Shown here: one piece after another, positions 8,172 to 16,951 of the stretch
Position numbering within the stretch: position 1 is the first letter of the stretch
Layout: each line of letters starts with the position of its first letter
NCBI GenBank assembly: GCA_027483895.1
Contig: JAIXTP010000007.1
Location: 47,880-111,879 of the forward strand
Direction of reading: 5' to 3'
DNA from: Hyphomicrobiales bacterium
GTDB taxonomy: Bacteria > Pseudomonadota > Alphaproteobacteria > Rhizobiales > Beijerinckiaceae
Length of the DNA: 64,000 nucleotides
The notes under the pieces: model-generated
The model's database searches: none
What the model was told of the DNA's origin: nothing
The model's input: the letters and a program-made list of their open reading frames with translations, nothing else
Made by a program: the position numbers and the translations under genes

Positions 8172-8275
8172 CGTCATTGCGAGCGGAGCGAAGCAATCCA
8201 GTCGGGTGCAGGGCAGGGCGCTCCACGCCGACCGTCATCTGGATTGCTTCGTCGCTGACGCTCCTCGCAATGACG
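8172..8275. repeat. Dispersed palindrome type 2
   Basis: Left arm CGTCATTGCGAGCGGAGCGA and right arm ending CTCCTCGCAATGACG, with a GCGCTCCACGCC centre. It ends 24 bp beyond the stop of the phosphotransferase-like gene that reads towards it. Confidence 0.8.
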
Positions 8276-8299
8276 GAAGAGGGCGATGCTTGGTCGGGC

Positions 8300-9379
8300 T
8301 CACCCCGCCTTCTGCGCGTAGGACCAGGCGGTGGCGGCGAGGGGGCGGACTTGGGCGGCCATGGCCGCGGCGTTCTCGTTGGATGCGGTGCCGTCGCGGA
8401 CGCGACCGACGATGCCCTGCAGGATCGCCGCGAGGCGGAAGAAATTATAGGCCAGCAGCACCTCGAAATGCGGGATTTCGGGCAGCCCGGCACGCGCGGC
8501 GTAACGCGCGGCATAGGCTTCGAGCGTCGGGATGCCCGTGGCGGCGAAATCGATGCCGAGCAGGCTGCCGGTGCCCGCGCCCGTCTCCGAACGCGGCATG
8601 ACCCAGGTCATGAAATGATAGACGGCGTCGGCGACGGGATCGCCGAGGGTGGCGAGTTCCCAATCGAGCACCGCGGCGACGCGGGGCGCGTCTGGCGCGA
8701 GGATGAGATTGTCGAGCCGGTAATCGCCGTGCACGAGCGCGGGGCGGCTCGTGGGGGGAACGCGGTCCGGCAACCACGCCATCAGCCGGTCCATTTCCGG
8801 AATGCTCTCGGTCTCGCTCGCACGGTAGTTCTCGCTCCAGCGCTTCACCTGCCGGGCGACATAGCCCTCGGGCCGGCCGAAATCGCCGAGGCCGAGCGCT
8901 TCGGGATCGAAGGCGTGAAGACGCGCGAGCGTCTCGTTCATCGCGTCGTAGACCGCCGCGCGCTCGGCGGGATCGGAGTCGGGCATGGCCGGGTCCCAGA
9001 TCACCCGGCCGGCGACATGGTCCATCACATAGAATTCGCTGCCGATGACGCCCTCGTCCGTGCAGTGGAGGAGCGGGCGCGCGACCGGGAAGCCCGCTTT
9101 CGAGAGTGCCGAGAGCACGCGGAATTCGCGGTCGACCGCATGGGCGGAGGCCAGCAGCTTGCCCGGCGGCTTGCGGCGCAGCACCCAGGAGCCGCCCGCG
9201 CCGGTGATGAGATAGGTCGGGTTCGACTGGCCGCCCTTGAACTGGCCGATCGCCACGTCGCGGTCGATGCCGGGGACGCGCTCGGCCAGCCATGCGGCGA
9301 GCTTCTTCACGTCGACGCCGTGGGAGGCGGGCAGGTCGCGGGTTCCGGAAAAGGCGTTCTGGCGGTCGAGCTTGGTCAT
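8300..9379 (-). CDS. APH-type phosphotransferase (ACAD10-like kinase domain)
   Basis: The product is 359 aa. The ATG at 9379 overlaps the upstream hydrolase stop by 4 bases (ATGA), indicating translational coupling. Family landmarks are FKGGQSNPTYLI and WVLRRKPPGKLL near the N-terminus (nucleotide-binding Lys), the Brenner motif VHGDYRLDNLI, and AVLDWELATLGDP (metal-binding Asp). This is the ACAD10/ACAD11-like group of the aminoglycoside-phosphotransferase fold, usually found with acyl-CoA dehydrogenases and, in some cases, phosphorylating hydroxyacyl-CoAs. No acyl-CoA dehydrogenase is adjacent here. The partner is an alpha/beta-hydrolase resembling fluoroacetate dehalogenase. Confidence 0.82.
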   Translation of the reverse strand: MTKLDRQNAFSGTRDLPASHGVDVKKLAAWLAERVPGIDRDVAIGQFKGGQSNPTYLITGAGGSWVLRRKPPGKLLASAHAVDREFRVLSALSKAGFPVARPLLHCTDEGVIGSEFYVMDHVAGRVIWDPAMPDSDPAERAAVYDAMNETLARLHAFDPEALGLGDFGRPEGYVARQVKRWSENYRASETESIPEMDRLMAWLPDRVPPTSRPALVHGDYRLDNLILAPDAPRVAAVLDWELATLGDPVADAVYHFMTWVMPRSETGAGTGSLLGIDFAATGIPTLEAYAARYAARAGLPEIPHFEVLLAYNFFRLAAILQGIVGRVRDGTASNENAAAMAAQVRPLAATAWSYAQKAG

Positions 9380-10284
9380 GCGGCGAGGAAGGGCAGGAGG
9401 GTTTCGAGGGTCGCGGCGGGGTTTTCCTCCGCCACGAAATGGCCCGCGTCCACGGCCCGGCCTTCGGCCTGCGGCGCGAAACTCGCGATCCATTGGTTGA
9501 GCGGGCCGCCCGCGGCGGGAATGCCCGCGGAGCCCCAGATGATCGAAACGGGGCAGAAGATGCGCTTGCCCATCGCGAGATCGGCGCGGTCATGCTCCAC
9601 GTCGACCGTCGCGCCGGCGCGATAATCCTCGCAACAGGCGTGGATGCGGGCCGGTTCGGAGAAGAAGGCGCGGTAGTCATCCAGCGCGCGCGGGTCGAAG
9701 GCTTCGAGGTTCCGGTCGCGCGTCCAGCTCGCGATGGTGTGATCGATCCACATCGTCGGTGCGCCTTCGAGCAGCCTTTCGGGCATCGGCTTCGGCTGGG
9801 CAAGGAAGGCCCAGTGATAGACCTTCAGCGCGCGTGCGGCGTCCATCGTGTCCCACATCACGACGGTGGGCGCGATGTCGAGCAGCGCGAGCCGCTCCAC
9901 GCGGGCGGGATGGTCGAGCGCGAGGCGATAGGAGACGCGGGCGCCGCGGTCGTGGCCGACCACGCGGAAGCGGTCATGGCCGAGCGCGTCCATCACGGCG
10001 ATCATGTCCTCGGCCATCGCGCGCTTGGAATAGAAGGCGTGCGCCGCGTCGCCCTCGGGCGCGGAGGACCGGCCGTAGCCCCTGAGATCCGGCATCACGA
10101 GCGTGAAGCGCCCGGCCAGAACGGGGGCGAGGCGGTGCCACATCGCATGGGTCTGCGGGAAGCCGTGAACGAGCAGGAGCGGCGGGCCGGACCCCATGAC
10201 GCGGACGAAGATGCGGCCCGCGGCGGTCGCGACCTCGCGGGTGGTCGATCCGGGAAACAGCGCGTCCATGCGGGGCCTCGTCAT
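9376..10284 (-). CDS. Fluoroacetate dehalogenase-like alpha/beta-hydrolase
   Basis: The product is 302 aa. The nucleophile elbow carries Asp, not Ser: VGHDRGARVSYRLALDHP (D112, with R113 and R116). Other pocket residues are acid D136, halide-pocket H157, W158 (YHWAFLAQP) and Y221 (CEDYRAG), and base H282 (AGHF). These correspond one for one, at a constant +2 offset, to the catalytic and halide-binding residues I recall for Rhodopseudomonas RPA1163. Such enzymes hydrolyse fluoro- or haloacetate to glycolate plus halide. Function is strongly suggested, but family members with this signature can also act on other haloacids or as epoxide hydrolases. It is translationally coupled to the APH-type gene. 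Confidence 0.8.
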   Translation of the reverse strand: MTRPRMDALFPGSTTREVATAAGRIFVRVMGSGPPLLLVHGFPQTHAMWHRLAPVLAGRFTLVMPDLRGYGRSSAPEGDAAHAFYSKRAMAEDMIAVMDALGHDRFRVVGHDRGARVSYRLALDHPARVERLALLDIAPTVVMWDTMDAARALKVYHWAFLAQPKPMPERLLEGAPTMWIDHTIASWTRDRNLEAFDPRALDDYRAFFSEPARIHACCEDYRAGATVDVEHDRADLAMGKRIFCPVSIIWGSAGIPAAGGPLNQWIASFAPQAEGRAVDAGHFVAEENPAATLETLLPFLAA

Positions 10285-10372
10285 GCGCTTCGTCGGGCGA
10301 GCATAGCGCGGGATTTACGATCGCGCTCCTCGTGCCGGGAACAACACCTCCGCCTCGCGGGAGGCTCTCTTC

Positions 10373-10458
10373 CGTCATTGCGAGCGAAGCGAAGCAATCC
10401 AGCCCTGAAGGCGCGCGTTCTCTGGATTGCTTCGTCGCTCTCGCTCCTCGCAATGACG
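10373..10458. repeat. Dispersed palindrome type 2 (short-centre copy)
   Basis: The arms CGTCATTGCGAGCGAAGCGA and GCTCCTCGCAATGACG are inverted; the centre is shorter than in the other copies. It lies 29 bp past the purD stop, between two minus-strand genes. Confidence 0.8.
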
Positions 10459-10487
10459 GGAGGGGCGTCGTACGCGCCCCGCGCCGT

Positions 10488-11774
10488 TCAGGCGCGGCCT
10501 TCCTCGCGGTCGACGGCGCGGCGGCCGATGTCGGTGCGGTGGAAGCCGCCGGGCCAGTCGATGGCCTTCAACGCGTCATAGGCCTTGGTCTGCGCCTCGC
10601 GCACCGTGCTGCCGAGCGCGGTGACGGCAAGCACGCGCCCGCCCGCGGCCACGAGGCGACCGTCGGCCTCGCGCTTCGTGCCCGCATGGAAGACGAGCAC
10701 GTCGGGCTTGGCCTCGGCGGCTTCGATGGCGCGGATCTCGGTGCCGGTGACGGGCTTGCCCGGATAATTCTCTGCGGCGAAGACCACGGTCAGCGCGGCC
10801 TCCGGACGCCAGGCGATCTTGCGGCCGGCGAGCCGGCCCTCGGCGGAGGCGAGGAGCAGGTCGAGCAGGTCCTCGGCGAGGCGCGGCATCAGCACCTCGC
10901 ATTCGGGGTCGCCGAAGCGGACATTGTATTCGATGAGCTTGGGGCCCGCCGCGGTGATCATCAGGCCCGCGAAGAGAACGCCGCGGAAGGGCGTGCCGCG
11001 CGCCTTCATCGTGCGGATGGAGGGGAGGATGATCTCCTCCATCGTGCGGCGCTCGATCTCGGACGTCATCACGGGAGCGGGGGAATAGGCGCCCATGCCG
11101 CCGGTGTTCGGGCCGGTGTCGTCGTCGCCGACGCGCTTGTGGTCCTGCGCGGAGGCGAGCGGCAGGGCCGTGTCGCCGTCGCAGAGCACGAAGAAGGAGG
11201 CTTCCTCGCCGACGAGGCATTCTTCGATGACGACTTCGGCGCCGGCTGAGCCGAGGCCGCCGGAGAACATCATGTCGATCGCGGCTTCGGCCTCTTCCAC
11301 GGAGGCGGCGACGACGACGCCCTTGCCCGCGGCGAGGCCGTCGGCCTTGACCACGATGGGCGCGCCCTGCGCGCGGACATAGGCCTTGGCGGGCTCGGCG
11401 GCGGTGAAGCGGGCATAGGCGGCGGTGGGCACGCCGGCCTCGTCGCAGAGCGCCTTGGTGAAGGCTTTCGAGCCTTCGAGACGGGCGGCGGCGCGCGAGG
11501 GACCGAAGCAGCGGATGCCCGCGGCATCGAGATCGTCGACGAGGCCCGCGACGAGCGGCGCTTCGGGGCCGACGACGACGAGGCCGACGCCCTGCAGGCG
11601 GCAGAAGTCGATGACGGCGCGGTGATCGGCGACGTCGAGCACGACGTTCTCGCCGCAGGCCGCGGTGCCCGGATTGCCGGGGGCGACGAAGAGCTTTTCG
11701 AGCCGCGGGCTCTTGGCCAGCGCCCAAGCCAGCGCGTGCTCGCGACCGCCCGATCCGATCAGAAGAACCTTCAT
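10488..11774 (-). CDS. purD: Phosphoribosylamine--glycine ligase (GAR synthetase)
   Basis: The product is 428 aa, full length for the family. It begins [19 protein letters not shown] and carries the ATP-grasp features of Pur[40 protein letters not shown] and [10 protein letters not shown]. It joins glycine to 5-phosphoribosylamine with ATP in the second step of purine synthesis. It is divergent from xseA with a 102-bp gap. No purine riboswitch was recognised upstream. Confidence 0.96.
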   Translation of the reverse strand: MKVLLIGSGGREHALAWALAKSPRLEKLFVAPGNPGTAACGENVVLDVADHRAVIDFCRLQGVGLVVVGPEAPLVAGLVDDLDAAGIRCFGPSRAAARLEGSKAFTKALCDEAGVPTAAYARFTAAEPAKAYVRAQGAPIVVKADGLAAGKGVVVAASVEEAEAAIDMMFSGGLGSAGAEVVIEECLVGEEASFFVLCDGDTALPLASAQDHKRVGDDDTGPNTGGMGAYSPAPVMTSEIERRTMEEIILPSIRTMKARGTPFRGVLFAGLMITAAGPKLIEYNVRFGDPECEVLMPRLAEDLLDLLLASAEGRLAGRKIAWRPEAALTVVFAAENYPGKPVTGTEIRAIEAAEAKPDVLVFHAGTKREADGRLVAAGGRVLAVTALGSTVREAQTKAYDALKAIDWPGGFHRTDIGRRAVDREEGRA

Positions 11775-11876
11775 GCCCGACTCCCTTGCCCGCGAGCCGT
11801 GTAGACCGGGCCGGGGGCCGGTTCAATCCTCGCGGGCTCTCTACCCCCGCGCCGATTCGCGGCCTATTCTCCGTGC

Positions 11877-13382
11877 ATGTCGGACACGCCCCGGACCAAT
11901 CTTCCCGAATGGACCGTCACGGAGCTTTCGGGGGCGCTCAAGCGCACGCTGGAAGAGACCTATGATCACGTCCGCGTGCGCGGCGAGGTCGGCAAGGTCA
12001 CCGTGCACGGCAGCGGGCACGTCTATATCCACATCAAAGACGACCGCTCGATGATCGCGGGCGTAATCTGGCGCGGCAATGCGGGCCGTCTGCGCTTCCG
12101 TCCCGAGACGGGAATGGAGGTCGTCGCGACGGGCAAGATCAGCACCTTCGCGGGCCAGTCCAAATATCAGCTGATCATCGACACGCTGGAGCCCGCGGGC
12201 GTCGGCGCGCTGCTCGCGCAGCTCGAAGAGCGCAAGCGCCGGCTCGCGGCCGAAGGGCTCTTCGCGGAGGAGCGCAAGCAGCTTCTCCCCTTCCTGCCGA
12301 ACGTCATCGGCGTCGTGACGTCGCCGACGGGCGCAGTGATCCGCGACATCCTGCACCGGCTCGCCGACCGGTTTCCGCGGCATGTGCTGCTGTGGCCCGT
12401 GCGGGTGCAGGGCGAGACCTGCGCCGCCGAAGTCGCCGCCGCCATTCGCGGCTTCAACACGCTGCCGGAAGACGGCCCGATCCCGCGGCCGGATCTGATC
12501 ATCGTCGCCCGCGGCGGCGGGTCGATCGAGGATCTCTGGGGCTTCAACGACGAGATGCTGGTGCGCACGGCGGCCGAGAGCCTCGTGCCGCTGATCTCCG
12601 CCGTGGGGCACGAGACGGACTGGACGCTGATCGACTATGCCGCCGACAGGCGCGCGCCGACGCCGACCGGTGCGGCCGAGATGGCGGTGCCGGTGCGGTC
12701 GGAACTCCTGATGCGCGTCGCCGACGACGGGCGCCGGCTCTCCGGCGGTCTCCTGCGGCTGCTCGACGCCCGCCGAACGGAGCTGCGCTCCGCGGCCCGC
12801 GCGCTGCCCGCGGCCGAGGACCTGCTGGCGGGGCCGCGCCAGCGGCTCGATCTTGCGGCGACGAAACTCGGCCACGGGCTCGGGCGCAATGCGCAGATCC
12901 ATGCGAGGCGTCTGGCGGAGGCCGCGCGGCGGCTCGCGCGGCTGTCGCCGGAGGCGCGGCTTTCGGGCCTCTCGGCCAAGGTCGACGGGCTCGCCAAGCG
13001 TTTGGCGGCCGCTCGCGATGCCAATTTGAGGGCCGAGCGCCGGCACATCGCCGAACGCCTGCAGCGCGTCACCGATCTCGTCGCGCGGCGCGACCGGGCG
13101 ATCCGCGTCACCTTCGACCGCCGGGCGGAGAAGCTGGCCTCGCTGGCCCAATTGGCCGCGAGCTTCAGCCATGAGGCGGTGCTCGCGCGCGGTTTCGCGC
13201 TGGTCCTCGACCCCTCCGGGCGGCCGGTGCGGGAGGCTGCGGCGATCGCCGCGGGCGTGCGCTACGACGTGCGCTTCGCCGACGGACAGGCCGTCATGAC
13301 GGCTGCGGACGGTGCGGCGCCGCGGCCGGCCAAGCCCCGGCCCGGCGGCGGAACGCCGGGGCAGGGCTCGCTGTTCGGCTGA
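11877..13382 (+). CDS. xseA: Exodeoxyribonuclease VII large subunit
   Basis: The product is 501 aa. An N-terminal OB-fold (WTVTELSGALKRTLE, then VRGEVGKVTVHGSGHVYI) is followed by the catalytic domain with SPTGAVIRDI, the GGGSIEDLW motif (IVARGGGSIEDLWGFNDE), and ISAVGHETDWTLIDYAADRR. A long alpha-helical, Arg-rich region follows. It pairs with the small subunit XseB, not in this window, to degrade single-stranded DNA in repair. Conserved and complete. Confidence 0.95.
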   Translation: MSDTPRTNLPEWTVTELSGALKRTLEETYDHVRVRGEVGKVTVHGSGHVYIHIKDDRSMIAGVIWRGNAGRLRFRPETGMEVVATGKISTFAGQSKYQLIIDTLEPAGVGALLAQLEERKRRLAAEGLFAEERKQLLPFLPNVIGVVTSPTGAVIRDILHRLADRFPRHVLLWPVRVQGETCAAEVAAAIRGFNTLPEDGPIPRPDLIIVARGGGSIEDLWGFNDEMLVRTAAESLVPLISAVGHETDWTLIDYAADRRAPTPTGAAEMAVPVRSELLMRVADDGRRLSGGLLRLLDARRTELRSAARALPAAEDLLAGPRQRLDLAATKLGHGLGRNAQIHARRLAEAARRLARLSPEARLSGLSAKVDGLAKRLAAARDANLRAERRHIAERLQRVTDLVARRDRAIRVTFDRRAEKLASLAQLAASFSHEAVLARGFALVLDPSGRPVREAAAIAAGVRYDVRFADGQAVMTAADGAAPRPAKPRPGGGTPGQGSLFG

Positions 13383-13468
13383 GCGAAAAGGTTTGGCGTG
13401 CCGTGCCGCGATCCGGTAGAGGAGGGCTTCCGAGCCCGCGGCGCGCCCGCAGCGTCAGGACACGAGCC

Positions 13469-13696
13469 ATGAACCGTTTCGAACGTCGCCCGGTGGTCGA
13501 GGGCGAAGCCGTCCTCGAATATCTCGACGGCGAGTTCCGGGTGGTCCGCCACGGAACCTTCGTCCGCTGTGCAGTGACCGGCGAGCCGATCCCGCTCGAG
13601 GACCTGCGCTATTGGAGCGTCGACCGGCAGGAAGCCTATGCCTCGCCCGACGCGGTGCTGATGAGCCTCGGCGTCACGGCGAAGGCGAAGGGCTGA
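13469..13696 (+). CDS. DUF2093 family protein
   Basis: The product is 75 aa, starting at the ATG at 13469. It is a small soluble protein with the alphaproteobacteria-specific DUF2093 pattern: a YLDGEFRVVRHGTFVRCAVT core followed by LEDLRYWSVDRQEAY. Function is unknown. It lies 86 bp after xseA and overlaps the end of lpxK on the other strand by 23 bp. Confidence 0.82.
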   Translation: MNRFERRPVVEGEAVLEYLDGEFRVVRHGTFVRCAVTGEPIPLEDLRYWSVDRQEAYASPDAVLMSLGVTAKAKG

Positions 13697-14666
13697 CGGC
13701 TTTCACGAGCGTCCTGTCGAAGGCGGCATCGCGCGGCACCAGCGTGACCGGCAGAACGGCGATCCGGTCCGCGAGATCGGGGGCGACCCGGCGGATCTTC
13801 ACCATGTCCTTTTCCGTCGTGACCGGCACGAGACCGGCCGCGGCCGCGCGCGCGAGCAGTCCTTCGACGTCGCGGCGGGAATAGGCGTGGTGGTCGGGCC
13901 AGGGCTCCGTGCGGGTGGTCCGCGCGCCCACCGACCGCAAAGTCTCGAAGAATTTTTCGGGCCGTCCGATTCCCGCGAAGGCGAGGACCTCGCGGCGGAG
14001 GAACGCGGCCGCGGCCGTGGCGTCGGGGACGAGATCGGCCCGGAACACGGGCTTGCCCCATCGAAGCGCCTCGGCGATGCCCGGGCCCTCGCCGACGGCG
14101 AGCACGGCGTCGACCTTTTCGAGCTGTGCGTCGAGCGGGGCGCGCAGCGGGCCCGCGGGGAAGCACAGGCCGTTGCCGATGCCCGCGCCGCCGTCGATGA
14201 CCGCGAAGGTGAAGGTCTTCAGGAGCGAGGGGTTCTGCAGCCCGTCGTCCATCACGATCACGTCGCCCGCGGTCGCGGCGAGATCGGCGCCCGCCGGGCG
14301 GTCGGCCGAGACGACGACCGGGGCGACGCGCGCGAGCAGCAGCGGCTCGTCGCCGCAATCGGCGGGGCCGTGGAGGGCGGGATCGACGAGGACCGGCCCC
14401 TTGAGACGGCCGCCGTAGCCGCGCGTGAGGAAGACCGGCATGCGGCCCGCGGCCTTGAGCCGCTCCGCGACATGGACGGCGGTCGGCGTCTTGCCCGCGC
14501 CGCCCATGGTGAGATTGCCGATGCACAGAACGGGGATGGGGGCCCGGTGCCCGGGCTCCATCATGCGGGAACGGACCGCTTCGCCGTAGATCCGGCCGAC
14601 GGGCGCGAGAAGCGTCGCCGCGAGGCTTCCGTTTCTCTGCTGCCAGAAGGCCGGGGCGCGCATCAT
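13674..14666 (-). CDS. lpxK: Tetraacyldisaccharide 4'-kinase
   Basis: The product is 330 aa from an ATG overlapping the waaA stop (ATGA); a second ATG follows immediately. The Walker A is GGAGKT (55-60), and the family segment VIVMDDGLQNPSL holds the acidic pair. LpxK phosphorylates the 4' position of the lipid A precursor disaccharide at the inner membrane. Coupling with waaA places the two consecutive Raetz-pathway steps in one operon. It converges with the DUF2093 gene. Confidence 0.94.
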   Translation of the reverse strand: MMRAPAFWQQRNGSLAATLLAPVGRIYGEAVRSRMMEPGHRAPIPVLCIGNLTMGGAGKTPTAVHVAERLKAAGRMPVFLTRGYGGRLKGPVLVDPALHGPADCGDEPLLLARVAPVVVSADRPAGADLAATAGDVIVMDDGLQNPSLLKTFTFAVIDGGAGIGNGLCFPAGPLRAPLDAQLEKVDAVLAVGEGPGIAEALRWGKPVFRADLVPDATAAAAFLRREVLAFAGIGRPEKFFETLRSVGARTTRTEPWPDHHAYSRRDVEGLLARAAAAGLVPVTTEKDMVKIRRVAPDLADRIAVLPVTLVPRDAAFDRTLVKAVSPSPSP

Positions 14667-15946
14667 CGACCCTCGAGATGCATGCTGACGACGAAGGGCG
14701 CCAGCTCGTCCATGGTCCGGTCGACCGCGCCTCCGAGTTCGGCGACGGCGCCGGCGGCGGCCCGCGCCATCCAGCGCAGGCCGGAAGGGTCGCCGAGCAG
14801 TTCGTCCAGCACGGCGAAGAAGTCGTCCGTCGTCACCGGAACCGCACCGCCCGCCGCGTCGAGCGCGGAGAAGACCTCCACGAAATTGTGGACGTGCGGG
14901 CCGTGCAGCACGGCCGCGCCGAGCTTGGCGGGTTCGATCGGGTTCTGGCCGCCGTGCGGCACCAGCGTGCCTCCCATGAAGGCGAGCGGAACGAGCCGGT
15001 AAAAGAGGCCCAGCTCCCCCATCGTATCGGCGATGTAGATGTCGGTCGCACGATCGGGCTGGAGGCCGACCGAGCGGCGCCCCGTGTGGAAGCCCGAGGC
15101 GCGGGCGGCTTCCTCGATCTCCGCGCCGCGATGCGGGTGGCGGGGGGCGATGATGGTGAGGAGATTCGGATAGCGCGGCGCGAGGCGCGCATGCATCTCC
15201 ATGACGATGCGTTCCTCGCCCGGATGGGTCGAGGCCGCCATCCAGACGGGTCGGCCGCCGACGAGGCCTTCCAGCGTGGCGAGCTTCAGCGGATCCGCGG
15301 GCGGGGGCGGCACGTCGTATTTCAGATTGCCGGTGACCGCCACGCGGGGCGCGCCGAGCGCGGCGAGACGACCGGCATCCGCTTCGGTCTGGGCGAGGCA
15401 GAGATCGAAATGCGACAGCACGGCCCGGGCGACGGGGGCGAAACGGCTCCAGCGCGCGAAGCTGCGCGGCGACATGCGGGCATTGACGAGGACCAGCGGA
15501 ATGCCGCGCTCGTCGGCCGAGAGGATCAGATTGGGCCAGAGTTCGGACTCGGCGAAGATCGCGAGATCCGGCCGCCAATGATCGAGAAAGCGCCTGACAT
15601 AGGCGGGGCAATCCAGGGGCACGAACTGGTGGAGCGAGCCCGGCGGCAGCCGGCGCGCCATCAGCCGCGCGGAGGTCACGGTGCCGGAGGTCACGAGCAC
15701 CGCGATGCGGTCGGCCGCGAGACGCTGCACGAGAGGCAGCAGCGAGATCGTCTCGCCGACGCTGGCGCCGTGGATCCAGACGAGCGGACCCGCGGGCCGC
15801 GGCACGGTGGATTCGCCGCGGCGCTCGCCGAGCCGGGTCCGGTCTTCCTTGCCGGCCATCGCGCGCCGGCGCAGCAGCGCGGCGAAGGCCGGGCGGCCGA
15901 GGCCGGTGAGGACCCGATAGATGCCGAGGGCGAGCGGTCCGATCAT
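14663..15946 (-). CDS. waaA: 3-deoxy-D-manno-octulosonic acid (Kdo) transferase
   Basis: The product is 427 aa. It has an N-terminal hydrophobic anchor (LALGIYRVLTGLGRPAFAALL), the acceptor-side segment RTRLGERRGE with the conserved Glu, and IHGASVGET. The C-terminal GT-B donor site includes GTLVPHGGQNPIEPAKLG. WaaA adds Kdo from CMP-Kdo to lipid IVA. Its start overlaps the end of the DUF374 gene by 4 bases and its stop overlaps lpxK, so three envelope genes are translationally linked. Confidence 0.94.
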   Translation of the reverse strand: MIGPLALGIYRVLTGLGRPAFAALLRRRAMAGKEDRTRLGERRGESTVPRPAGPLVWIHGASVGETISLLPLVQRLAADRIAVLVTSGTVTSARLMARRLPPGSLHQFVPLDCPAYVRRFLDHWRPDLAIFAESELWPNLILSADERGIPLVLVNARMSPRSFARWSRFAPVARAVLSHFDLCLAQTEADAGRLAALGAPRVAVTGNLKYDVPPPPADPLKLATLEGLVGGRPVWMAASTHPGEERIVMEMHARLAPRYPNLLTIIAPRHPHRGAEIEEAARASGFHTGRRSVGLQPDRATDIYIADTMGELGLFYRLVPLAFMGGTLVPHGGQNPIEPAKLGAAVLHGPHVHNFVEVFSALDAAGGAVPVTTDDFFAVLDELLGDPSGLRWMARAAAGAVAELGGAVDRTMDELAPFVVSMHLEGR

Positions 15947-16659
15947 GCCGCCCGCCTCAGATCCCGGCCGGGATCGGTCGTGCCGAGCCGGGCATGGGCA
16001 TCGTGATGCACGCGGTCGAGTTCGTCCTGCACCCTGAGCCGCGCGGCTTCGAGCGCCGCTTCGTCGGCGTCCGCGGGGACGCGGATCGGCTCGCCGATCA
16101 GCGCGACGATGCGGCCGAAGGGCAGGCCGATCGCGGCCCGGTCCCAGCTGTCGAAGACCTTGGCGCGATCGGAGACGACCGCCGCCGGAACGATGGGCCG
16201 GCCGGACAGGCGGGCGAGGGTGACGATTCCGAGGCCCGCGACCCGCGCCGTCTTGGGAATGTCGGCGGTAAGCGTGACGCTCTCGCCGCCCTTGAGGATC
16301 CGCACGAGATCGCGGAGTGCGGCGACGGCGCCCTTCTTGTGCATCTGGTCGGGCCGGCCGCCGGAGCCGCGCACGGGACGGATGCCGAAACTCTCGCAGG
16401 CGGCCGCATTGATCCCGCCGTCGCCGTGCTTGGAGATGAGCACCGCGAAGGGCATGTCCGCGGGCTTGGCGAGGGGGATCATGAAATGCTGGCCGTGCCA
16501 GAGCGCGATGATGACGGGCGCTTCCGCGCGCAGCCGCTCGGGAAGATCGGCGGGAACGAGTTCCATGCGGGAGGTCGCGCCCACCGTCTTCAGATACAGA
16601 GCGAGCAGGCGCCCGACGGCGGCCTGCACGGCTTGGGAACGCGCGAACCTCTTGAACAT
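15943..16659 (-). CDS. Lysophospholipid acyltransferase family protein (DUF374)
   Basis: The product is 238 aa from the ATG at 16659 (MFKRFARSQ). Conserved features are IIALWHGQHFMIPLA, an LPLAT-like motif with His in place, LISKHGDGGINAA and GGESVTLTADIPKTARVAGLGIV. DUF374 proteins are LPLAT-fold enzymes commonly placed directly before waaA in alphaproteobacteria, which suggests a role in lipid A or envelope lipid acylation. The substrate is not established. Confidence 0.85.
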   Translation of the reverse strand: MFKRFARSQAVQAAVGRLLALYLKTVGATSRMELVPADLPERLRAEAPVIIALWHGQHFMIPLAKPADMPFAVLISKHGDGGINAAACESFGIRPVRGSGGRPDQMHKKGAVAALRDLVRILKGGESVTLTADIPKTARVAGLGIVTLARLSGRPIVPAAVVSDRAKVFDSWDRAAIGLPFGRIVALIGEPIRVPADADEAALEAARLRVQDELDRVHHDAHARLGTTDPGRDLRRAA

Positions 16660-16669
16660 CCCTGTCCGA

Positions 16670-16909
16670 TCAGACCGACTGGCCTTCGGCCGGGTCGAGC
16701 AGCCGGTGCAGATGAACGACGAAATAGCGCATCTGCGCGTTGTCGACCGTCGCCTGCGCCTTCGCCTTCCAGGCCGCGTGAGCCGACGCATAGTTGGGGA
16801 AGATCCCGACGATGTCGAGTTTCGTCAGATCCTTGAATTCGGTCCCGTCGAGATCGACGAGTTCGCCCCCGAAGACGAGATGCGGGAGCTGTCTGGAAGG
16901 CTGGGTCAT
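16670..16909 (-). CDS. DUF4170 family protein
   Basis: The product is 79 aa, soluble, with the DUF4170 pattern LVFGGELVDLDGTEFKDL, DIVGIFPNYASAHAAWKAKA and MRYFVVHLHRLLDP. It is conserved among alphaproteobacteria next to lipid A genes. No biochemical function is known to me. It is 10 bp upstream of the DUF374 start and in the same direction, so part of the same unit. Confidence 0.85.
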   Translation of the reverse strand: MTQPSRQLPHLVFGGELVDLDGTEFKDLTKLDIVGIFPNYASAHAAWKAKAQATVDNAQMRYFVVHLHRLLDPAEGQSV

Positions 16910-16951
16910 GCGCGGGGGTCCTCGCTCAGTACGGTCTCGGCGGGGGATGGG

